A stretch of DNA of 64,000 nucleotides from Gigantopelta aegis (lineage: Eukaryota > Mollusca > Gastropoda > Neomphalida > Peltospiridae). The notes beneath the pieces are model-generated. The model had not been told where the DNA came from and searched no databases. It saw nothing but the letters and a program-made list of their open reading frames with translations. The position numbers and the translations under genes were made by a program. Within the stretch, counting starts at the first letter, position 1; each line of letters begins with the position of its first letter. Below, piece after piece: positions 55,225 through 64,000 of this stretch. The stretch lies in NCBI RefSeq assembly GCF_016097555.1, contig NC_054704.1, forward strand, positions 74,717,396 through 74,781,395, read 5' to 3'.

Positions 55225-56340
55225 TGGAGATATCACTGAACACACATGATACATAACTTGGAGAGATCTCTGAACACAGTAGAACCTGAAGAGATCACTG
55301 AACACAATAGAACCTGGAGAGATCACTGAACACACAACAGAACCTGGGAAGATCACTGGATCACTGGACTCACAACAGAACCTGGAGAGATCACCGAACA
55401 CACAACAGAACCTGGAGAGATCACCGAACACACAATAGAACCCGGAGAGATCACTGGACACACAATGGAACCCAGATAGATCACTGAACACACAATATAA
55501 CCTGGAAAGATCACGGACACACAACAGAACCTGGAGAGATCACTGTACACACAACAGAATCTGGAGAGATCACTGAACACACATCATAACCTGGAGAGAT
55601 CTCTGAACACAGTAGAACCTGAAGAGATCACTGAACACAATAGAACATGGGGAAATCATTGAACACACAACAGAACCTGGGAAGATCACTGGATCACTGG
55701 ACTCACAACAGAACCTGGAGAGATCACCGAACACACAACAGAACCTGGAGAGATCACCGAACACACAATAGAACCCGGAGAGATAACTGGACACACAATG
55801 GAACCCAGAGAGATCACTGAACACACAATATAACCCGGAAAGATCACTGGAAAACACAACAGAACCTGGAGAGATCACTGTACACACAACAGAATCTGGA
55901 GAGGTCACTGAACACACATCATAACCTGGAGAGATCACTGAACACACGGAGAGATCACTGAACACACAATATAACTTGGAGAGATCACTGAACACACAAT
56001 GGAACCCGGAGAGATCACTGAACACACATCATAACCTGGAGAGATCAAGGGACACACAACGAAACCTGGAGAGATCACTGAACACGCAACAGAACCCGGA
56101 GAGTACACCCAAGACACAACAGAACCTAAAAAGATCACTGGACACACAACAGAGCCTGGAGATATCATTGAACACACAATAGAACCTAGAGAGATCACTG
56201 GACACACAACAGAACCTGGGGAGATCACTCAACACGCATTATAACCGAGGAGAGATCACTGGACACACAATAGAACCCGGAGAGTAACCCTATGCACAGC
56301 AGAAGCTGTAGGGGTTACTATTCGCTCAATATAACCTGGA
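55225..56340. repeat. 30-bp minisatellite with a 333-bp higher-order repeat
   Basis: About 36 units of the form CCTGGAGAGATCACTGAACA followed by CACAACAGAA. The segment starting at about 55265 recurs at about 55598 with the same variants, including the doubled GATCACTG and the ATCTCTG unit, giving a higher-order period of 333 bp. Because 30 is a multiple of three, frames stay open on both strands (for example VFSDLSGFHC repeats). These are not evidence of a protein. The CACA-rich approach from 54990 holds degenerate units. Confidence 0.9.
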
Positions 56341-56446
56341 GAGAATCCTGCATATTCAACAGGTGGACATGGTATAGTGTTCACTACTTCTGGATTTAAT
56401 AGTCAGGACATACCCTCATTGGAAATGTAAACCCTATATCCTTTGA

Positions 56447-56708
56447 ATGAGCTTCACTTGAACCCGGTGTATCCCAAACCAAATTGATGCTAAACATAGT
56501 TTCTTCATTAAAGGATATCAGTTTCAGTTTGCTGAACTATTCTGGTTTGTCTGTTGCACTAGCTGATAAACCAGGTGTTTTTGAAACTAGTGAAGTACAC
56601 CCTGAGGCAGCAGAACCAGGAACTATTTGCAAAAGGAGTCACATGGCACACAGAACACGGAACGAATATTGCACACAACATGACATCAACTTATCTGATG
56701 ACTCATAG
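56447..56708 (+). pseudogene. Unrecognised coding-like remnant
   Basis: The frame includes ASLEPGVSQTKLMLNIVSSL and SGLSVALADKPGVFETSE and has ordinary protein composition. A second stretch in another frame (about 56725-56800, KKKRFCTDKLSDSDAPSSNN) looks like a continuation after a frame change. I recognise neither. The EPGTICKRSHMAHRT part resembles a diverged minisatellite unit, so the array may have grown from this sequence. Confidence 0.3.
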
Positions 56709-56794
56709 GGAACGAATACTTGCCTAAAAAAAAGAGGTTTTGTACGGACAAGTTATCTGATTCTGATGCACCATCATCAAACAACGAACGTGGA

Positions 56795-57014
56795 GCACGG
56801 TGTTTGTGCCAGAAAGAAATTTTTGGGTATGGCTCTATGGAATTTAATGCAACCACAGTCAACAGGGGTATAATAAATAAAATGGGTTAAGTCATTGGGT
56901 TAATAATGATCAGAGTAATTAATTTTGTCAAAACGTTAACTTAAAATAATAATTCTGCAAAAATATTTCGGTATGACACCATACCCATTTTACCTTCTGG
57001 CAGAAACCCTGCAC
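56795..57014. mobile_element. hAT-like MITE
   Basis: The right end (reversed) CAGGGTTTCTGCCAGAAGG pairs with CACGGTGTTTGTGCCAGAAAG at the left, continuing through TGGGTATGG. About 220 bp; noncoding. Confidence 0.6.
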
Positions 57015-57879
57015 CAGATAAGGTCACACAAAACCAGGGGTGGGTAAAAGAAAACAAGGATTTCACGAGTCAGAGTAGTTTTTTCACATTACTATTTTGT
57101 TCAATTGGTGATTTTATTTATCGTATTATTATTAACAAAAGTAAAATAACTGGGGTTTTTCACGTAATAGGCCTATTTTGTTTAAGCGGTGATTCTATTA
57201 ATACATACTTCTAGTTTTATTCCTTTTTGAATGTTTGTTTCCAAATATTTTCTATTTACAAGTTTTCTCCTTTTTAAAAATAAATATGTCATTTGCAAAA
57301 CTGAAATGTTTTAGAAGTGACGGTTCTTTCAGAATAAATATTCAAATTTACTTGATATAGGGCCTACTGTTGGTCGTAAATGACGCATTAAATTTAATCA
57401 TGAATAATTGTCGTAACTACAACTATTTAAACAAATAACTAAAACACCTAATACGCTATAAATACCGCAAATATACAAAGAAATCGTAAATATGTTCAGC
57501 TTCCATTGTCATTAAAACAAATTCGACATCTTAACTACTGATCGAGAAAAACAGTTTTCCTTCATTATCTCGGATTTTTTAAAATGAATTTTGATGCACT
57601 TACGTCCTGGCTCTCACGCGATGATTTTCTCTGATTTACATCCATAAATCCATTCACAAATTTATTACTCCAAACAATCCATGTCACAATAACTTTTGCC
57701 TTTTAGTAGGCCTATATATGCAATGTCCGAGGAAACTGACCATTCAAAACAAATTGAAACAATTGGAGTTTTAATGGGAATGGTAGGCGCGTCTTAATTG
57801 CTATAATGTGTCGGAATCGGTACATCCCCCACCCATCCCGCTCCGTACCTCTAAATCCCTCCGACCACCACCACCCCGA

Positions 57880-57880
<1 letters not shown>
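57015..57880. other. Intergenic sequence with a Tc1-type end
   Basis: Apart from the inverted terminus at 57682-57706 (CAATAACTTTTGCCTTTTAG, see 51250) nothing is recognised. AT-rich. Confidence 0.45.

Positions 57881-57882
<2 letters not shown>

Positions 57883-57920
<38 letters not shown>
57883..57920. repeat. Poly-C tract
   Basis: About 38 consecutive C, preceded by CCACCACCACCCCGAAA. Confidence 0.85.
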
Positions 57921-57978
57921 ACGACCCCACATCCCTCGACAAAGAGGTTTTGTTGAATATAATTAACGTATATAATTC

Positions 57979-58166
57979 AGAGCCGGTTTAAGTATCCGCA
58001 GGGCCTGTAGCACAAATAACAACGGGGGCCCCTTCCCCAGGATATATATTTTGCAACCCCCTTGGGGAGTGGGGGAAAATGAACGGAGAAAATAAATGTA
58101 CACATCACCGCGGGGGCCCAGTAGCACGTGCTACATGTGCTACTGGTACTAGGTTAAACCGGCTCT
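57979..58166. mobile_element. Small MITE (188 bp) with AGAGCCGGTTTAA ends
   Basis: AGAGCCGGTTTAAG at the left pairs with GGTTAAACCGGCTCT at the right. The interior has GGGGGCCC-type blocks and an AGCACGTGCTACATGTGCTA palindrome. The target duplication is unclear. Confidence 0.7.
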
Positions 58167-58838
58167 TTCTCGGAAATCCTCGCATCTTTCCGCCGAAAAC
58201 CGAATATTACGGAAATGGGCGAATATGTCCGACATTTCCCAAGGCCATCAATGTGGAAAAAAAAGTAAAAATAAAAATGGCTGCTTACATGCGATAAAGA
58301 TGTGAAGAAAATTGGAAAAATGAAATCGAATTTACATAATAGTAAGTTGATACTAGCCCTTACACTCAGTTTATTGTCTCACAGTCATATCTGCAGTAAG
58401 ATTAAAGATCTTCTAACGGTGTAGTGGGCACACTCGTCCGATTTGTTTTAACATTTTTACGCAAACTGGAGAAAAAGGTTCGCTGCGTTCATTGACACTT
58501 GAACAACTGACAGCGAGCGGTGCTAACGTTCGCGAACTATTTCCGATGTATTCATTTGTTTTAAAGAGCACATCTTATAGCATATTATCAGTAAACAGTA
58601 TGGAAAAAGATACATTAAACTAAATCTAATATAAAAAAACAAAAATAACGCCCCAGTTATTGAAAATTTTATTAATAAAACTTTTTTATATATATATATC
58701 TATATAAAGTGATTTTTATTACTTTCTCTGCAGTTTTTATTTTATTATTATTATTTTTTAAATGCTCGAGTATCTTTTCATCTTAGTGAACCATGGCATG
58801 AAACATTTAACTTGGAGACTGTCACTATAAATCAACAT
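58167..58838. other. Intergenic sequence without recognised genes
   Basis: No repeat ends, SINE or exon-like frame were recognised. The small frame at 58079-58297 starts inside the MITE. Confidence 0.45.
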
Positions 58839-58847
58839 GGTAACTGG

Positions 58848-60276
58848 TAGCCCGAGTACTCTGACTGTAAGAGAGCTAGATGGACATTTGAACATAAATA
58901 CGCTCTCATTACGGTCAGAGACCAAGCTATGTATTTTTTTGGCAATTCCCGACAACCAAAAAGTTGACAAAGATTTCCGCTCTAATACCACAACAATCTT
59001 ATGTTTGACGTCAAATACCTTTAAATCGATCATTTTCGAGTTAATTGATTAAAAGAAATTCAGATATTAATCCAGTGTTCTCACTGCTCCATTTAAGCAA
59101 AAAAACAACGATCAGTCTTGCACACTGGACATCAAAGGAAACAAAGCCGCGTTGTGTACGAAAAAGCAATTGACGAAACATTTACGACAGTTATCGTAAC
59201 GTAATTTAACAGTATTTTTAACAGCCTCTATTTTGTCCCATATCTGTATCCATTTGTATGTTTAATAGACACAATAAAAGTTATATTTTATTTGAGCAAT
59301 AAAAATATTTTTATGGATTCGGCAATCTCCGATTGAAAAAACCTCACTTATTTTGCGCCAAATTTGTCACGTGATCAGAACGGTCATTCTGTCTTTTGTT
59401 TCCACTAACTATCATCTGATATTTTGTCCTCCGTTGCAGATATAAATTGGTTGTAACTGATGATTTTTACTTTCTGTCATTTCTGTCATTCTCTTTATTC
59501 AGCTGTTCTTTGTAAAATATTGTAAACTTTTCATTTTGGGGGGATGTGAATGCTTATCAAAACAACGGAAGTGGTAGTGTTTATCATTAAAATCATTTAT
59601 CTTGAGTGCCAAACAATATATACACTGCTTTTACAAAAATAAAATTACTTTTTATTAGCTGGCGATAATATTTTATCACAGCGATAGATTCATTCGATGA
59701 AGATGGAAAAAAAATAAATGTATCCGACATTAGGGGATCACTTTACAAAGATCTTTATTGTTTTTCGTATATCTTGAAATCTTTATTAAAAATAATAATA
59801 TTAAAACTTTGATCGGTTCAGCAAAACTGGAACTGTCCGTGAATGTCAGACCGATATCATCTTCGGTTCATTTAAAAGACGAGTCTGCTTGTATTTCGTA
59901 TTTACTTTTTGCACTTTTTTGTAGCCAAAATAAGGAGTATGTCTTTTCACAAGTCTACCAACACACAACAATATGGTAACCAAACTTGCCCCCGCCTTTT
60001 CACCCAGCGAGAACACTGTCGGATTTCTTTCTGTAGTATGTGTATTAGTGATTAATATGTGGATTTTTTTTAATCAATTAACTCGAAAATGATCGATGTA
60101 AAGGTATTTGACATCAAACATAGGATTGTTGCACAGTATTAGAGTGGAAATCTTTGCCAACTTTTTGGTTGTCGGGAATTGCCAAAAAAATACATAGCTT
60201 GGTCTCTGACTGTAATGAGAGCGTATTTATGTCCAAATGTCCGTCTAGCTCTCTTACAGTCAGAGTACTCGGGCTA
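58848..60276. mobile_element. Mutator-like element: about 210-bp inverted repeats and perfect 9-bp target duplication
   Basis: GGTAACTGG flanks it at 58839-58847 and 60277-60285. Terminal repeats start TAGCCCGAGTACTCTGACTG and pair to about 59055/60070, with weaker pairing further in. The left and right repeats differ at several sites. The 1-kb interior holds only short frames and no recognised transposase, so the element is non-autonomous. This family is distinct from 51436-52028. Confidence 0.88.
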
Positions 60277-60288
60277 GGTAACTGGGTG

Positions 60289-60819
60289 ACCAGTCATAAC
60301 GTCCCCGCGTCAAATCGTCCCCGCATACGAATGACCATAACGTCCCCGCGTCATATCGTCCCCGCATACAAATGACCATAACGTCCCCGCGTCATATCAT
60401 CCCCGCGTACGAACGACCATAACGTTTTAAATAATGCCCAGATGTGCTTTCTAGGATGTTAATTTGACTAAAATTCTAAATTAAAGTTCAAATGTTACAG
60501 TACATTTCGTCCTAAGCTAAACAGCTACGTTTACAACATGCCAGGGCATTCCACAGTTCGTATGCAACCATTTTCATTAGAAATGGCATAATGGCGAAAG
60601 AGTTGTCGGGTACGGAAAAAATTTAGTTTTGGAAGAAAAATATTGATGTATAGGCCTAATGGCATTCCAGGGATTGAATAGGGTTGAAATGACATTGAAT
60701 TTGATTACACTTCTCTCAAATGATTATTGTGTATGCGTTGTGTAGTCAGTGTTAAGTGTGACCCGGGGATGTTTTGGTAGGAACCGGGGACGTTTTCATA
60801 CGGGGACGATATGACTGGT
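60289..60819. mobile_element. DNA transposon with tandem 41-bp units in its left terminal repeat
   Basis: The left end ACCAGTCATAACGTCCCCGC and (reversed) right end ACCAGTCATATCGTCCCCGT are inverted repeats. The left side carries three tandem units of about 41 bp with ATAACGTCCCCGCGTCA and ATCGTCCCCGCATAC; the right has one diverged unit. It starts three bases after the target duplication of the preceding element. The target duplication is not clear. Confidence 0.7.
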
Positions 60820-61038
60820 AGCCGTTAACTACAGGCAATTCTTTAAAAATACAGCACGTTTTTAAAAGGATGTTACAAGGATTTATCCATGCATTCTGTG
60901 GGTTCGAAAATAGGTTCCTTCCCAAAAGAAAGTGGCACTGAAAATTTCCAATTAAATTATTTCTATGCTAAAAATTCCCAATACTGTATATCGCTGTATA
61001 TTAGCAGACTCTGTTGCTAAACCGACCCCTTATACCGT

Positions 61039-62179
61039 TGACACCGTGTGGAAATTGAAAATATTTCACTAGCCCGTCGGACCAGAACCAACTAAAATGT
61101 ACTAGCCCGCCAGAATTTCTATTAACTCCGCCAGCCTAGAAAATATACTTTTGTTTAGCAATATTTTTAATACATATTTATATATTTAAAGACAAAAACA
61201 TTAAGGACAGTTGGTAAGTTATCAACATCACGTGTCAAAAGAACGAAATCAAATCCCAAACCTTTGATTGACAAATCATGTTGTAATATTCTGCTAATAC
61301 TTCTATCTCCGTTATATAGACATAAAAATAAAACAAAATAAAAAAATGATTAATATAGCTGTTGTTTTATTGAAGATGTTATCGTTCGTGTAAAGATACC
61401 GTTTCAGCCATACATTTTTGGGGGGTTCCGTTTTAGCCATATAGCCATAGACAGGATTTGACCTTAACATGTTTCAGTTGTAGCCCACTGGGCTACCAGG
61501 TTATGAAATCTGGTAGCCCTCAGTAAAAATTGATAGCCCCATAATTTTAATAAATTAAAAAAATAGACAGCAAAAATAAAATCATTTATTTTTTATGTAG
61601 CCATGTTGTTTTAGGTTGGTGTTTCATGTGTTTAAGCGTCTTGTTGATTGTAGAGTAACTGGATGTGCACAAAAATCAAAACAACATTGAGTAGCCTGGC
61701 GGACTACCGGTTTTAGATACCTTGTATCCCAAATGAGAAATTGGTAGCCAAAACACCCTGGTCTACCGCTAAGGTCAAGCTCTGATAGATTTTGGTGCCG
61801 TTTCAGCCAACGCTATTTTCCGTTTTGTCCAATTTGGTTCCATTTTTGTTTGGGGCCATTTTGGCATGGTTCCGTGTTCACTATAACCCGTTTCTGAAAT
61901 GTCGCACTTGTGCAGTTCTGAACTCTGAAATCGTCTATTGGCAATGCGGTGCATGTATGACATCCCTCTGAACCTTTTGTTTGAATGGTTTGGAATTATT
62001 GCATGGCTGATGCGGAGACACGGATTCAATGCAAAATAAATTAATAAATAAATAAAATAATAATACAATCAATGAGAAAAAGATAGATCGCCCATTGAAC
62101 AGGTAGTTGCATTTTTTAACTCGTCCGTAAGAATTTTTACTCGCATTTGGTGAGCGGGCAAGTACTTTTTGCACCCCTG
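61039..62179 (-). mobile_element. Reverse-oriented hAT-like copy of the 35089-35725 family, with nested insertions
   Basis: Its 3' end, now at the left, reads CACTAGCCCGTCGGACCAGA and CTAGCCCGCCAGAATTTCTA. Its 5' end at the right is CGCATTTGGTGAGCGGGCAA followed by TTTTTGCACCCCTG. The middle is expanded, in part by the hAT-like MITE at 61452-61784. The left terminus is degenerate. Confidence 0.65.
61452..61784. mobile_element. hAT-like MITE nested in the preceding element
   Basis: Ends CAGGATTTGACCTTAACATG and (reversed) CAGAGCTTGACCTTAGCGGT. ATAGA on both sides may be part of the target duplication. It contains CTGGTAGCC/GGCTACCAG complementary pieces. Confidence 0.65.
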
Positions 62180-62204
62180 ATCTTCAAATTTGGAAACAGC
62201 GTCC

Positions 62205-62760
62205 AATATGCTTTACAATTTATATAAAAATAAAGTATACATGCCTTGTGTTTGCAATCAAAATGTTTAATCGTTGCAAACATGATATATTAGGTGAGAT
62301 ACAATTTAAAATTGTCATATTAAAATTAAATTGGACGTGAATACGGTTTCGAAATCTGCTCTATGCAAATGAACAGGGACTAAAAGCAAGTGCAACTAAC
62401 AAGTTTATAATTTTCGAGTTCATTCGAACAAAGCATAAATATTTTGAACTGTATTCGTATTAAAGTTGTAAGTTATTTTAGTTTATATGTAGTAAACCTT
62501 GTAGCAGAACATATTTAATTGTTTTCAGTACTTCACAAATGTAAATCTTCGTTCATGTAAAATTAACGTCTAACGTGTAGTTAGCTTTCATTAGCCCTAC
62601 GTCATAATTGTGTCAAGTTAGATTTAATTAACCCTACACTATAAAGTATAATCATGATGGTTCGATGCCCTCTAAGCATACATGAATATATTCTTCTTCT
62701 TTTTTTTGTTTTATTAATATTGTTTTTAACAAATTAATTATATTACAAAAATTACAATTA
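62205..62760. other. Unassigned AT-rich sequence
   Basis: Nothing recognised. It precedes the hAT transposase fragment and may be part of the same decayed element. Confidence 0.4.
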
Positions 62761-62819
62761 CAATTCTGCAATCAATGTACACCCCCTCCCCCCTGTGCTG
62801 TTGTTTACCAAGCAGTGTA

Positions 62820-63026
62820 GTAGAACTCATGATTACTTTGAGCCCAGCCATGGCTGTTTGGGAGAGATGTTTCTCAGCTATGAACAGGGTAAAAACATCC
62901 CAGAGAAATGTTTTGGGGCAAAGAGTGTTAAATAATATACTCGCACTAATGACACATGGTCAGAAATCTCTAACAGATTTTGAACCAATGCCAGCCATGA
63001 GAAAAGGCTCACATCCACGGGTATAA
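62820..63026 (+). pseudogene. hAT transposase C-terminal fragment (ZNF862-like group)
   Basis: The frame reads LSPAMAVWERCFSAMNRVKT, then SQRNVLGQRVLNNILALMTH and FEPMPAMRKG. It matches the hAT dimerisation region (usual form SxxxAxxERGFSxMNxIKxxxR...). The zinc-finger, RNase H-like core and catalytic residues are absent upstream. A hAT 3' terminus of the CAGGGGTGCAGAAA type lies 727 bp downstream, so this may be the tail of the autonomous partner of the hAT-like elements in this window. Confidence 0.82.
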
Positions 63027-63379
63027 AACAAGTGGTCACTAAGACATACATTGACACAATAATTATATTTAGATGAACAAGTAGACACTACCAAACAAAT
63101 AACAATGTTTAAATCAACAATTGGACACTATTTAAAACATAAAGTTTAAATCAACAAGTAGAGAAAGCAGACAATAAATAGTGGATACTACTGAACAGAC
63201 ATATAAATTTAATACTTCCTGGGTAAGTGATGTAACTTATTACCAAAATTCTTTATTTGTGCATTTAAACCGATTACTTTTAGAATCAAGCTTATTACAT
63301 TATTGAACACTGTATTAAATTAAGTACTGTAATGGAATTGGTTACCTTAAGAAGTGGAAAAATATATGGGGCAAGTGAA

Positions 63380-63410
63380 TTAATTTCAGGATCTACAGTA
63401 TATTCTTCTG
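63380..63410. mobile_element. Solo terminus of the 38882-40409 family
   Basis: TTAATTTCAGGATCTACAGT matches the right end of that element. No partner end lies nearby. Confidence 0.55.
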
Positions 63411-63419
63411 TTAAATACT

Positions 63420-63753
63420 TGCAGCATGTCACTTGAATTTTGTAAATTTGTGAAAAACCTAGTCTTGACTAATAGCTTTTGGGTGTCCTTAATAATGTTT
63501 TGGTTATTAATAAATGTGTGGTTTTTGTTCAGAGGGTTGGTAAAATAGTTGGACATAAACCGAGCCCCCGAGTGGGCGAAAATGCTGGGGGTGGGGTGGG
63601 TTCCAGGGCATGCTATTATAAAGATATTGTTAAAAAATAATTAATATATTGTTCTATAGGCTGGAGGACTAGTAGAAGATCTGGCGGGCTAGTAAATTTG
63701 AGTTTGTTCTAGTCCGGCGGGCTAGTGAAATATTTTCCATTTCTGCACCCCTG
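63420..63753 (+). mobile_element. 3' part of a hAT-like element
   Basis: It shares TGGCGGGCTAGTAAATTTGA and TATTTTCCATTTCTGCACCC with 35089-35725 and ends in CACCCCTG at 63753, next to a 44-bp tandem array. The 5' terminus is not identified. Confidence 0.7.
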
Positions 63754-63927
63754 CTATCTGACACACATTGTTTTGTTGTAGCTGTGGTATTGTATCGCTA
63801 TCTGACATGCATTGTTTTGTTGTAGCTGTGTTATTGTATCACTATCTGACATGCATTGTTTTGTTGTAGCTGTGGTATTTTATCACTGTCTGACACACAT
63901 TGTTTTGTTGTAGCTGTGGTATTACAG
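63754..63927 (+). repeat. 44-bp tandem repeat with acceptor-like ends, four copies
   Basis: Each unit contains CTATCTGACAYRCATTG and TTGTTTTGTTGTAGCTGTGG. The AG dinucleotides fall at 63780-63781, 63824-63825, 63868-63869 and 63912-63913, each after a T-rich tract. The array sits immediately upstream of the gene starting at 63944. Confidence 0.9.
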
Positions 63928-63943
63928 CTGACGATGTCCCGCC

Positions 63944-64000
63944 ATGGCTCGACGGAGGATTGACATCAACACAGCTACCGCAGTGGAGTTTGAAAAACTT
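63944..64000 (+). CDS. Start of a helix-hairpin-helix protein gene (partial, runs off the window)
   Basis: The ATG at 63944 is in a strong Kozak context (CCGCCATGG), and 19 codons are open to the window end: MARRRIDINTATAVEFEKL. The INTATAVEFEKL segment is the first half of a helix-hairpin-helix DNA-binding motif (typical INxAxxxELxxLPGIG), as in ComEA-type domains and in animal EEPD1. An in-frame TGA lies a few codons upstream, so this is either the true start or the first codons after an untranslated segment joined at one of the upstream AGs (63912-63913 or ACAG at about 63927). Only the motif is supported. A relation to EEPD1 is a guess. Confidence 0.6.
   Translation, partial: MARRRIDINTATAVEFEKL

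Noticed and set aside
55186-56235. Several long open frames on both strands (for example 55570-56025 minus, 151 codons)
   Set aside because: They are produced by the 30-bp minisatellite, whose period is a multiple of three. Both strands read as near-identical repeats and none has a family match.
55225-56340. Regular 30-bp repeats that look at first like a CRISPR array
   Set aside because: Units are contiguous with no spacers, variants form a higher-order repeat, and the genome is animal.
1-64000. Search for LTR elements, viral-like genes, rRNA and bacterial-type operons
   Set aside because: No paired long terminal repeats, capsid, envelope or integrase-like sequence, rRNA or operon was recognised.

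Overview
The window looks like nuclear DNA from a lophotrochozoan animal, most likely a mollusc and perhaps a marine gastropod. The reasons are a split gene with signal peptide and spliceosomal introns, tRNA-derived SINEs with internal pol III boxes, many Tc1-like transposons, TTAA-targeting, hAT-like and Mutator-like MITEs, a Tx1/L1-type LINE, and long simple repeats. No prokaryotic operon structure is present. The species call rests on my recall of the repeat families and is inference.

Three host genes can be supported. (1) A DUF229 (alkaline-phosphatase/sulfatase-superfamily-like) membrane protein gene lies in an inverted duplication. The right copy (23373-25349, minus) is one intact 658-residue ORF. 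The left copy (7076-16078, plus) is a pseudogene, split by about 7.1 kb that contains a LINE and further damaged by a frameshift, a roughly 100-bp deletion and a stop. The arms extend well beyond the gene (about 6175-16840 and 22622-26416) and share SINEs, a MITE array and a GA/CT microsatellite. (2) A complete four-exon ganglioside GM2 activator (GM2A-like) gene runs on the minus strand from 44658 to 36087. It encodes 212 residues with all eight family cysteines, and its last intron has a GC-AG border. (3) The first 19 codons of a gene with a helix-hairpin-helix motif begin at 63944 and run off the right edge.

Layout: 1-6 kb is repeats, including a 1.26-kb foldback. 6-26.4 kb is the inverted duplication, with a LINE (itself carrying a SINE) in the left arm and a dead Tc1 element plus nested SINEs in the spacer. 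26.4-36 kb is nested mobile DNA: a Tc1 relic, a duplicated 1.3-1.5 kb block, SINEs and MITEs. 36-44.7 kb is GM2A, with introns full of DNA transposons. 45-49.4 kb holds two well-preserved Tc1 elements, one with an apparently whole transposase and one with a single stop. 50-57 kb has MITE-in-SINE nesting, the second copy of the block, and a 30-bp minisatellite. 58-63.7 kb has a Mutator-like element with 9-bp target duplications, an element with tandem repeats in its end, and hAT remnants. 63.75-64 kb has a 44-bp tandem repeat with acceptor-like ends leading into the helix-hairpin-helix gene.

The genes do not form a pathway. The window mainly records layered transposition around a few host genes. 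I identified no LTR retroelement, viral or toxin-like element, CRISPR array or true tRNA/rRNA gene.
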